Of a stretch of DNA of 64,000 nt, positions 22,018 to 31,240 are shown one piece after another (the first letter of the stretch is position 1; each line of letters starts with the position of its first letter). The position numbers were made by a program, and so were the translations under genes. The stretch spans positions 2,976,001 through 3,040,000 of the forward strand of contig JAGTJL010000001.1 in NCBI GenBank assembly GCA_020746875.1. Direction: 5' to 3'. The notes under the pieces were generated by a model. It worked only from the letters and a program-made list of their open reading frames with translations, was not told where the DNA came from and searched no databases. This DNA comes from Rhexocercosporidium sp. MPI-PUGE-AT-0058 (Eukaryota; Ascomycota; Leotiomycetes; Helotiales).

Positions 22018-23339
22018 ATGCACATGTCAAGACTTGTAATCGCCCTCGCTAGGCACTCTTCAACCCGTAACATGCCACACCCTCTTCACGAACCTCTTCA
22101 TCAACGACATCGACCAAGGCGACGGTACATGCGTACGCATGCCTATGGACGCACATAACGCAACGGATCCCGTCAACGACTTGGACAGTCGCGACATGGC
22201 GTGCGGTACGTCTGCTCTCCCCTCTCCCCTCTCCCCTCTCCCCTCTGCCCTCCTCTTCTCCCTCACCAAAGTCCTCAACTAACTTCCACCTTTCCACTAG
22301 GCCACAACGGCGCCCAAGGCGTCCCACTGATCTGTCCCGTCCCCGCTAACTCAAAACTATCTTTCCAATTCCGCTCCACGCCCGACGCCTCCCTCCCCGG
22401 CGTAATCGACACCTCACATCTCGGTCCCTGCGCAGTATACATGAAGAACGTCGGATCAGCAATCAAAGAATCGGGCGTAGGGGATGGGTGGTTCAAGACA
22501 GGTTATTGGGGGTATAATTCCACGACAAAGAAATGGTGCACGGAGACTCTCATTGAGGAGAAGGGGAAGTTATCGGTTGATATCCCGGCGAATCTAGCAG
22601 GTGGATACTACCTCGTCAGACCTGAAATACTCGCGCTGCAAGATCCGGATAAGGAGCCACCGAACCCGCAGTTCTACGTGGGATGCGCGCAGATCTTTTT
22701 AAATTCCAACGGGACTACTCTGCCGAAGTATACGGTGAAGATACCTGGGTGTGTAGGCGTTGGGGATCCGGGTGTGAGATTCGATGTGTATAAGCCTGTT
22801 GGCCCTATGTTGAGGCTGGGCCGGAGGTTTATAGAGTGGGAGTTAGTGAGGGGAGGGCGGTAGAGGGTGTGAGGATGTAGGTGGAGGGCGTGTTGCCAGC
22901 GAGTGTGGTGGTGGTGAATGCGAATTGGTGGGGGGTAGAGGTTGGGGGTTATCTGGATGAGGGGGGGTGTTGGAATGTGAGTTTTCTCCCCTTGTACCTT
23001 TCCTCTTTCTTTTTGGATCTGGCCTTGACTTCTTCTTGTTCATGTTTGTCTGAGAAGCCCCGTATGCTGATACGAGTGCTTTGAGTGATAGGCTAGTAGA
23101 TCATGCTATTCTCAAGCTGATGCTTGTTATAAGAGGGCTCCTCCGACAGGCTCAAAGAACTGCCAGGTTTGGGAGGGAAGATGTAGTGAGATTCAGACGG
23201 CATGCAAGAATGAAATCTTCACAGGTCCGCCGGCATTTTCTCTTCCTGTGAGGATGATGCCTTCTCCTTACGATTCTAGGAGAACTGGAATCAAAGAAGA
23301 CGAAGGTGGCTTCGCGTACAGCAATTCTTATCGTTGATT
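22018..23339 (+). pseudogene. AA9 lytic polysaccharide monooxygenase, frameshifted and interrupted
   Basis: The AA9 signature is clear. The copper-binding N-terminal His (22076) starts HTLFTNLFINDIDQGDGTC. A 95-nt intron (22206-22300) is followed by GHNGAQGVPLICPVPANSKL, the second His in SHLGPCAVYM, the axial Tyr in QFYVGCAQI and the end motif GDPGVRFDVY. Breaks: the ATGs at 22018 and 22024 lie one base out of frame with the His, with no intron of plausible length between; the frame shifts again near 22804, where the YVEAGPEVYR continuation is in another frame; and a TAG lies at 22878-22880. A C-terminal cysteine-rich module is still readable across a 115-nt intron (22977-23091): SCYSQADACYKRAPPTGSKN, then CQVWEGRC, to a stop at 23337-23339. 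One cysteine of the usual NANWCG is Trp. Intact members are secreted and cleave cellulose oxidatively. Confidence 0.82.
22216..22246. repeat. TCTCCCC tandem repeat inside the LPMO intron
   Basis: About four and a half copies of a 7-base pyrimidine unit lie just after the intron's donor site. It is a simple repeat, confined to the first intron of the AA9 pseudogene. Confidence 0.75.
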
Positions 23340-24520
23340 CTACTTCCGCGAGTCTCACGACGTCGATTATGGAGACGAATTCTCGGACAATTGATATTCA
23401 GACTGTCACTGACAGTAAGGGTGTGGGCGGAACAGAGTTACTCTCTGTAAGTTCTGCTGCGGCTACTGCAACTGCAATTCCAAAGACAATCTTTATCGCT
23501 GATGCTGGATATCAGAGCTTGCATCAGCAATCGCAAACTTCAAGTTTAGGGAGTACGAAAGCACTAGAACAGAGTTCTGCTGCTGCTCTTCCTATGACTT
23601 CAGCTCCTACGATCGCTGCTCCTGCTACACCCTCATCTGGTGGCTTCACGTCCACAGACGCAATACACAGACGCCCCGTTGAAATTGTCCCAGCAATCTC
23701 TTTGCCTCCACTCACGACTTCAGCTCCTACCAAAACTTCTCAGCTCCAGTCTACGCCAGTATTTCCCGCTTCAAGTATTTCAGATTCCAGTCCTACGAGT
23801 TCTTCGGGTGGTAGTCCTTTCGATACGCCGTCCATTACAATTATCCCTGAAGCAATGAACCCTAGCACCCCATCATCCAAATCCTCTATTACTTCCACGA
23901 GCACCGTCATCATCATATCAAACATCATGGAAACTATCACTCTGGTCGTAAGTTTGTCCGCATCTAGGTCTACTTCAACAAAGCAAAGTACGACATCATT
24001 CACAGCTACCACCGTAATCGAGACCGGGACGGGCATCATGACTAGAACTCCCAAATCCGGCTGCAGGCCAAACCAGCGCTGTTTAAAAATCGTTCCAGAA
24101 CTGGCACCGACAAACTCTCTGGCACAAACCCAGCTATCACAGCCAAAGAGCCCAAATCCAGAGTCATTAGGTTCGGTGTATTGGATAGGTTTCTCAGGTA
24201 CTTCTACAGAGGAGACATCACTCACATCTGGGACACCATCTCCCTCGTCGAGCCCAGTGAACACGACACCGTTGACGATAACTTCTACATCAGCACTTTC
24301 TACAACGAGGACGGAGATAATTTTTTCTACTCCTTCTTCGACGGATAGTGTTGTGTCTATTGAGATTATTCCTTCTCGGCATCGCACGTCCGATGCTTCA
24401 CCTACATCTCTAGACATCATTCCGATCGCTGGTGTTACTACTATCTCTAATGCAAAGGCCGAGGAGTCGATGATAGGGTTTCATGAGATGAGAAGATTAG
24501 GGATGACATGGAGAGCGTAG
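23258..24520 (+). pseudogene. Ser/Thr-rich open frame, possible detached LPMO tail
   Basis: An uninterrupted frame of about 420 codons runs from 23258 to the stop at 24520. It has no ATG near its beginning; the first in-frame Met comes only some 35 codons in. The composition is very rich in Ser, Thr, Pro and Ala, with one Cys pair in GCRPNQRC, as in mucin-like tails of secreted or wall-bound fungal proteins. It overlaps the end of the AA9 module's frame in another phase and directly follows it. The simplest reading is therefore that it was the O-glycosylated tail of the LPMO, cut off by a further frameshift. An independent wall protein with an unseen first exon is the alternative. Confidence 0.4.
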
Positions 24521-25511
24521 TGTTTACCGCTTCGGCGTGGGAAGAAATGGGGAATGGTTTTTGTGGATTGAGGATCTTGAAACTTGGGACTTGGACAGGA
24601 GTTTATGAGTTGGCTGCGGAGATTTTCTTCGCAGATAGGGAAGTGAATGGGAAGAAGAAGAACAGAGTCAAATGGTCGGGATTGTGAGTCGAAATGAGTT
24701 CTTCAAAAAAATAAAAAAAGGTCACAAACAGGAAAGCGTTGCATCGAGTTGTTGTCATGATAGCTTCTTTCAAATACCTCATTTGTGTCTCCGATGTTCT
24801 TTGCTGGAATTCCTGTGAATGAAGAATTTCTAGTAGCTCGAGAATGGTCATGATTTCCTCTGATGCCTGATCTTTACAGACTTTCTACTTATTATGGTGG
24901 TTTCCAAGAGGTGTTATGCTACAGCACTTTATCTCCTCTCCTCTAGCGCAAGAGTACGAAGGCGCAAGCGAGAATCTCTATTTATTAATGTCTCTTTAGC
25001 CCTAAATCTCGAGTACAGCATTCTGTTCCCAAGAGTATGAGCTGCAGCGCCAAGAACTCGTACATATGTACCAACCCAGTCACCCAGTGACATAGGCGTG
25101 TGGCCGGGGAAACTACGCCATACCCCTCATCCATTAATTTTATCCATCTACAATATATCTATGTCCCATCTGAAGATAAATACCATGACCTCTCAATTTA
25201 TGTGCTCAAACCTCCTCAACTCCCCCAAGTGGCGCAAGTGTTTACTTTGTGTAGACAACTTCGAGCTCAAGCGAGCCAATGAAAACGGGAAAGTCGTCTG
25301 CGGTTGGAGTTTATCCAAATTGCAGCCATGAGGGAATCGAGTTTGCGGTTTTCTATATCCTGCGTACATCCGAGCGGACGTTCATTTTTGTAAGAGGTGA
25401 GGGCAATTTTGCTGGTATAAAAGGATGGTGCAAGTAGTTCTCGAGGACGGAGATTGTTCATCAGTTTGATCTAAGAATCCACTTAGAACACACATCCAAA
25501 CAACACCCACT
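24521..25511. other. intergenic, promoter of the PfpI-like gene
   Basis: A+T-rich on the left. A TATAAAAG box lies at 25416-25423, about 90 bp before the next start codon. No further gene was recognised. Confidence 0.45.
25416..25423 (+). promoter_or_regulatory. TATA box
   Basis: TATAAAAG lies 89 bp upstream of the PfpI-like start codon, a usual distance for a TATA-driven, inducible fungal gene with a short leader. Confidence 0.5.
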
Positions 25512-26441
25512 ATGAAGAAAATCATTCTTCTACTCTTGGCTACAGCAGCTACATGTCATGATCGTAAGTCCGAACGCATACCTCAGCTTCAGATTCCACT
25601 TGGTCTCAATTAACGAACTTCCACAGCCTCACCACCCATCAACATCGGCATCCTTCTCTTCCCCGGCTTCCAACCACTCGACGTAATTGGCCCGCTCGAC
25701 GTATTCAACTCCCTCGGCATCCAACGCCAGATCCGCACCTCCTTCATCACCTCCAACTCCACCCTCACACCTATCACCTTCGGCCCCTCCTCTCTCCCCT
25801 GGTTCACGCTCGCCAATCCCGTCGGCTCCGACACCCACGGCGGATTTGTACCGACCTACACTTTCGCCACAGCACCTCCCCTCGATGTCTTGCTCGTCCC
25901 AGGAGGTATTGGCACGCGTGCTCCGGCCCCACTGTTGGATGAGACGATTCGGTATGTTAGGGATGTGTATCCGAGTCTGGGGTATTTGATTACGGTCTGT
26001 ACGGGCTCAGGAATTGCTGCTAGGGCGGGGGTGTTGGATGGGAAGAGGGCGACGACGAATAAATTGGCCTGGGCGCAGACTATTGCGCTAGGGCCGAAGG
26101 TTAGGTGGGTTGCTGGGGCGAGGTGGGTTAAAGATGGGAATATCTGTTAGTACTCTCATTCCCCTTTTCTCCATATTTGATGACGAGTTCCCCTCTTTTT
26201 ACTTATTTTGGAGAGGTTGGGAGGGTAGGAAAGAAACTGATAGATGATAGGGAGCTCCTCGGGTGTCTCGGCAGGTATCGATGTCGCGGTTGCTTTTGTG
26301 GCGGAGGTTTACTCCGAGGCTGCGGCTGTGAAAGTCACGAATATGTTGGAGTATGAACGGCATACGAATTCGACAGATGATCCTTTCGCGGGGCTGTATG
26401 GGTTGACGAATGAGAAAAACTCTACGAATCTAGTTGTTTAA
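25512..26441 (+). CDS. secreted DJ-1/PfpI-family protein
   Basis: Three exons (25512-25563, 25627-26145, 26251-26441) encode about 253 residues. The start MKKIILLLLATAATCHD is a short signal peptide. The fold begins INIGILLFPGFQPLDVIGPL, the common start of ThiJ/PfpI and isonitrile-hydratase-like proteins. The nucleophile elbow is TVCTGSGIAARAG with its Cys, followed by DGKRATTNK. The second splice (T to GG) creates the conserved NIWSSSGVSAGID. Family members include glyoxalase-like hydrolases, isonitrile hydratases and transcription-regulator-associated proteins; the actual reaction cannot be told. Most relatives are cytosolic, so a signal peptide is unusual, though I know of it in some fungal members. 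It sits in the same accessory stretch as the LPMO relic. Confidence 0.86.
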
Positions 26442-27077
26442 GTTGAAAGTGCTAGAAGATTATGCTGTATGTAGTAGACTCTGTATCATCGTCTTTTGTG
26501 TGGACGCTCGGTTCGAAGCATGGTTGACGTTGACAGAAAAGAGATAAATTCACCCCCTTTCCAAGTCGCCCGTTGCTCAATTTACGCTGTGATTATTCAT
26601 CTGCCAAGAATTTCCATTTCCAATTTTGAATTCCTAATTTCTTTCAGCCAAGCCCAGATCGAGGTGACTTGCGTTGTAATGTACATCATGTGACCAGCCT
26701 TGTTTTGATTCTGCCTGTCTGGGAAGCGAGATGGCTGATCGTTCCATTCCACCTCTTTTCATGGTGTTGCGGTGGATGACATTCTAACTAATTTGTCTTT
26801 TCAAGATAATCAAGTAATATCGGAAACGTCTCTACACTGCTACATCTGTCAAGATTCGTGGATTAATTTTCTTTGACATCTCTCTGTCTTTGTCCGTTGA
26901 CTAGACGACTTGCGAAACGGCATTACTGAGCTACCACGGACGGAGTTTGTTGCTGAATTCGCATGGGCCTTTGATCTACACTGAATATATCATACCTCGG
27001 TGAGCTATTTCCGTACTACTTAACCTTTCAATTTGAAGTAATACAATTGGTTTTTCTGACTGTTCGCACCATAATAG
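26442..27077. other. intergenic, no gene seen
   Basis: 3' region of the PfpI-like gene and A+T-rich sequence before the orphan exon at 27078. A missing first exon for that frame might lie here, but I could not find one with a usable donor and phase. Confidence 0.35.
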
Positions 27078-27698
27078 CAAGCCCCGCAAGGCGATCTGTT
27101 TAAACTTAATCGGGAAGTCTATCATGAGTTCTTACTTGATGTCCTGCGCCTTCGCAATTCTGCTAGGACACAAAAAGGCACTACCGTTCAGTTCAATGCC
27201 AGGTTCGATACCATTTACATTAACTTAGGATCTCTCCGAGCCTTATATGACCACATCAGGCCCGCCAGACCTATACCTAGACGAGCTACCAAGGGCGGAT
27301 ACGGTCCCACAGTAGTCGAACGAAAACGGAATCTAACTAGATTTGATCAGGTACAGAGAATAATGACACCTCTACCAGCATCACCAACCGTCGACGGAAT
27401 AGAGTATCTTCGTATCCGATTGTTCACCGGTCTCACCGACCCTGTCCAATTTGATGCTACTCCCGAAACAGCAGCGTATATGGGAAAGGCTTATGCGTCT
27501 GCAGCGAATGAATTCCCGAATGATAATCCTGCTGAAGTGAGGCGCATGGCTCACTGTCAAGTGTCGCATGAGAGGATACGTCAAGCAGCAAGGGCGTTCT
27601 TGAAGGACCAAAGAGCCCTGAACTTAGTTCCGCACTGGGTTTCTCCTGGGACTGGGATATATAGTAGAATGGTTCTCGTCTGCACGCCCGCGCGATGA
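27078..27698 (+). pseudogene. orphan open exon, 2EXR-like fungal protein fragment
   Basis: A 207-codon frame begins directly after an AG that also forms an in-frame TAG (27075-27077), so it can only be entered by splicing or is a relic; its first ATG is at 27363. The segment LNREVYHEFLLDVLRLRNSA, followed further on by RFDTIYINLGSLRALY, resembles the middle of 2EXR-domain fungal proteins, which usually read INRE-ARHEF and then a DTIYF-type strand. The N-terminal FPKLPxELRxKIW motif of that family is missing. No function is known for the family. It may be a truncated gene or an exon whose partner I did not recognise. Confidence 0.4.
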
Positions 27699-27900
27699 AC
27701 GATAGCAGAAAGTTCTTTGACATTACGCTGCCACGTCGAAATCCATAGACGATGTTTCAATTCCTAGTATTCTTCTCTCAGCTCCAAACACAATCATGAG
27801 TCTATAAACTGGCAATGCTTTTGTTTCATGGGACATGGAAGGTATGGTGCACATTTAAAGTGACGAGGTAAACATATCGCTTTCAATCGAATTCATGCGC

Positions 27901-28260
27901 CTAGAAGATGTCGAGATGGGATTTGGACATGTCCTGTTGTACAGCATCGGCTAGGCGATACAAGTGCTTGTGCACAGCGGTCTCGACTTCAAAGTCTTTG
28001 AGGAGTTTCTCAGCTGCGCTAGATGCATCCCTAATCTCTTTATCCGGAGACACATGTTGTTAAAAATGAAGAATGTGAGATTCGACTTTGAAAGCATTTT
28101 CGGACTGCACGAGGGGCAATAGAACATTGGCAAAAGTCGCTTCTTCAATGCACACACTAGCCGCGAATTCATGTTCAGCTTCGCGAAATTTTGCGATCAC
28201 ATGTTTGGTATCATTAGTTATCGATGTTGGAGTTCCCCTGAACTGATATGGGCCTTGTAG
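27901..28260 (-). pseudogene. fragment of M3 (thimet-type) oligopeptidase
   Basis: Read on the minus strand, one frame gives FRGTPTSITNDTKHVIAKF, then EEATFANVLLPLVQSENAF, VESHILHF, a stop (TAA at 28060-28062), QHVSPDKEIRDASSAAEKLL and KDFEVETAVHKHLYRLADAV, ending at TAG 27901-27903. This is the N-terminal helical part of cytosolic M3 metallopeptidases (saccharolysin/Prd1, thimet oligopeptidase), where the stop replaces the usual Tyr of HFYQHVSPDKE. The catalytic HEFGH region is absent, and nothing downstream on the minus strand resembles the rest of the enzyme. It is a dead partial copy of about 118 codons of an enzyme usually near 700 residues. Confidence 0.68.
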
Positions 28261-28262
28261 AG

Positions 28263-29086
28263 TGATTCAACTCTGGTAATTTACCATGTTTGTAGAGTTG
28301 GAACAGCTTCGGAATGCCATGAATATGGAGTGTTAGAGTAGCTGTTCGAGGGAGGAAAGAAAAAGATCGCTGCATACGACTCGACTAACGACTATCATGC
28401 GTCGACTGTCGAAGGATATCCGAAGACTTGACCCACTCTGAGATCATAGTATGATCACGAATCGTCATAGTAGACTTTGGTATGTTTTTCCAGACCGTAG
28501 GAGAAATAATTTTGAGGAGGCCTTTGACACGAAACTAGCCGAGAGACGAATTCCAAAACAAAATAATGAAGCAAATCATTTCCCGGGTTCGAAAGGCTTT
28601 CCAGCTTCTAGACACTCTCAAGAGAAAGGGAAGCTTCTGTTGCTGCTCAGGAACAGGAAAAGGCACCAAGAAGTATCTCGCTTGGCGGGCCTACATCATT
28701 AAAATACGGATGTCATACAATTGCGAAGCAGCACTTGAAGAAAGAAATCGAAACATTGAAAATTGGAAGGGAATATGCAACCATAGAGAGTATGCGAAAA
28801 GTCTGAGGGGAGTTATGTACGTACTTGACTTGCTTCTGTGGTTGTTACTCCGACTTCGTCTCTCCCGCAACACTGAACAAGACTGTCGAATTGAGAAGAG
28901 AGCGGAGAAGGCCGAATTAAATTTACTACCGGAGGAAAGTTAGAGAGAAGCTAAGATGGATGCGAAAGTTTTGCCTGGGGTGAAAACGATTGTTCACGTG
29001 ATGCCAATCATTTCGCGTCCCCAGATTTTCTCAAATCGCGTCGTCCGCAAGCAACCCCACGTCTGCAGAGAAGCAAGTCAATAACC
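28263..29086. other. intergenic, no supported gene
   Basis: Contains an A-rich frame of 125 codons (28566-28943) with no recognisable domain, which I do not call a gene, and then the pop5 promoter. Confidence 0.35.
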
Positions 29087-29703
29087 ATGGTCCGCCTCAA
29101 GCACCGGTACCTACTCGTGAATATCCTCTATCCAGAACTAGAAAAGAGTCAATCAAAGTCCAAAGTTCCAGATGTTGTGGTTTTCAATCAGCCTACGTCG
29201 GCAAGCCTTACGAACCAAGCGCTGCTGAGGGGTCTGCGAGCAGAGATATCCAGTTTATTTGGGGATTATGGATCAGGTGCTGTGTCTGAATCTCTTACCG
29301 GTATGTCTTCCATATTCTATGTTGAATGAGAGTCGTTGATTCTAATTATCCTCCAGTCAAATATCTCTCCCCTGCGACTTCGACATTCATCCTCCGAGTT
29401 GCGCGCGCTCATTATAGAATTGTCTGGGCTGCGTTGTCACTCATGAGCTCTGTTCCAATTCAAGATGGGAAGAAATGTGTATTTAGGGTTGTGAGGGTTA
29501 GTGGGACGATTAGGAAGGCTGAGGAAGAGGCTATTCGCAGGGCGAGAGAGTTGATATTGAAAGCGCAACGAGAAGCTGAGGACAAGGGCGAATCGACGTT
29601 GCAAGGGATATTTGTGAGGCAAATTGAGGAAGACTCATCAAAGGATATCCTGATGGTGGACAGATCTGACAGCGAGGGCGACAATGACACGAACGAAGGT
29701 TGA
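29087..29703 (+). CDS. pop5: RNase P/MRP subunit Pop5
   Basis: Two exons, 29087-29300 and 29357-29703, encode about 186 residues; the 56-nt intron splits a Val codon. The N-terminus MVRLKHRYLLVNILYP is the Pop5/Rpp14 signature. The centre has GDYGSGAVSESL joined to VKYLSPATSTFILRVAR and then HYRIVWAALSLMSS, matching the RRM-like alpha-beta fold. An acidic, low-complexity C-terminal tail ends in a run of Asp and Glu. Pop5 is part of the nuclear RNase P and MRP particles that process tRNA 5' ends and rRNA. The stop codon lies 9 bp from the stop of the convergent gpn2, so the 3' UTRs must overlap. Confidence 0.93.
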
Positions 29704-29712
29704 AATGGGGTA

Positions 29713-30862
29713 TCATTGGTTTTTGCGAACTACTTTTACACTGCTCCCACCTGCCGGCAAGGACATACCTTCCATATCATCATCCTCATCCTCACGATCC
29801 CGAGCAAGCTCAGCTTGCTTTGCCGCCTCGGTCTCTGCTTCCTTCTGCCACTGTTTCCGCTCTGCCTCATCATACTCGTCTTTTGCATCAATCCACCGCT
29901 CCTGGACATCCTTCACATCCATTGTGGTAACGCCTTCTCGCATAGCGACTTGCCAGATGGTGTCGTTTGCGCCTTCAGCTCCACCGAACGCATACCCACC
30001 TGCTCTGTCTATGACTTGCAGAAGGTGCATCATGCTCTTCTTGTCCTCCACTGCCAGCGTCTCGAAGCCCACCAAACCGAAACTCTCGACCAGTTCTACG
30101 ATTGCTGTGTTCAGTCCTTCGAATTTGGAACCGGCCATAACAGATGATTCTTCTTGCAGATGTGGGAGGAGATAGGAGAGGTCTTGTACTTCTGTGTAGA
30201 AATCGAGGTTGAATGGGAGAGGGCCGTAACTAGAGATCTTGTCGATTTTCGTGAGGACGTTCAGGTGTGGGAGATCCATCTGCAGCATAGCTCGTAAAGA
30301 GAGGATGAGATTCGAAATGTAGAGTGAGGGCATGGTCAGGCAGTACGAGTCCGACAAATGTAGGACTACAAGCTGCATAGCAATCAGCATGTAACCAAGC
30401 AAAGAGTTCAGAGGAGACCAACTCTGTATCCCAACTTCTGCAGCCGAAAGAAGATATTTCGTAACGATGAGTGATGTGTGTAAAGCTCCACCTGTCCCGG
30501 GCAATCGAATAGCACATAGTCCTCTCCCAGCTCACTTAATCCCTTCTCCAACCAGTCCATGTTGTGTTCCAGCTCTTCAAGAGCATACAGCACGCCGCCA
30601 TTCGGTCCCAACTCGTCATCCTCCATAACATCTTCTAGCTTGACCAGGTCGCGGACGTCTATTGCGCATGGGTAATTCGTTTGGTCGTTTGCTGGGTCGA
30701 GGTTTACTACAGAGCACTTGCGGCCTATGGCGGACATGAATTGGTGCACTGAAAGCTGGTCAGAAGTTTACGCTGAAGCCCGAACAGCATATACTAACTT
30801 CCATTGCAATATGTACTCTTCCCCGACCCAGGGCTACCAACCACAAGCTGTGCGAACGGCAT
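29713..30862 (-). CDS. gpn2: GPN-loop GTPase 2
   Basis: Three exons (30799-30862, 30423-30748, 29713-30372) encode about 349 residues. Exon 1 carries the P-loop, FAQLVVGSPGSGKSTYCNG. Exon 2 has NLDPANDQTNYPCAIDVRDL, the diagnostic Gly-Pro-Asn in LGPNGGVLYALEELE and the switch VLFDCPGQVELYTHH. Exon 3 starts LVVLHLSDSYCL and has the guanine-specificity NVLTKIDK motif. The C-terminus is acidic and coiled. Gpn2, with Gpn1 and Gpn3, supports assembly and nuclear import of RNA polymerase II and III. The donors are non-consensus: GTTAGT for intron 1 and GTTGGT for intron 2. Both introns are 50 nt. The gene faces bub3 head-to-head across 378 bp. Confidence 0.93.
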
Positions 30863-31240
30863 TTTAACAGAGTAAAGCTCCAGATGCGCGGGGCCAAAAT
30901 CCAGATGAGGGGCAAGTGGGGTAACAGTATTACGTGTATCCTGTTTATGCTAGGACTTCGGTAGTTTATTGCAGTGGATTCGTTTGTAGATGATCTAGAT
31001 CGCTTCAAAGGGAATAAAAGAAAGGATTTCCAAAACGTATTTGAGGGAAAGGCGTTGTTTGTTTTCTGGTCATCAAATGTCTGGGAGCTTCAGAAAGCTT
31101 CGAGCTACTTTTGAACCTTTCTTCTTTTGGCGAGCCGAAGGCGGTCTGTCGCGGATCAAATTTTGGGCGCCTGGCATCAACTCTCACAACACCAAAACCA
31201 AAACAACTTTGTAATCTCTTTATAAAATCCATCTGACATT
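30863..31240. promoter_or_regulatory. shared divergent promoter of gpn2 and bub3
   Basis: 378 bp separate the two start codons on opposite strands, so both core promoters must lie here. No TATA box is obvious on the gpn2 side. A TATAAAA at 31221-31227 sits 14 bp before the bub3 ATG, too close to be a normal TATA box. Confidence 0.55.

Noticed and set aside
22206..22300. Pyrimidine repeat as a possible regulatory element
   Set aside because: It sits just after the donor of the LPMO pseudogene's first intron and is a simple 7-base slippage repeat.
23740..24420. 226-codon minus-strand frame
   Set aside because: Complement of the Ser/Thr-rich frame on the other strand; its Val/Asp/Glu composition is the expected shadow.
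28570..28590. GGGTTCGAAAGGC, like a tRNA T-loop
   Set aside because: No matching A box, acceptor stem or anticodon arm at a suitable distance; I found no tRNA gene in the window.
28566..28943. 125-codon plus-strand frame with a Leu-rich stretch near its end
   Set aside because: Rich in Lys, Arg and Glu from A+G-rich sequence; no recognisable motif and no promoter-like context.
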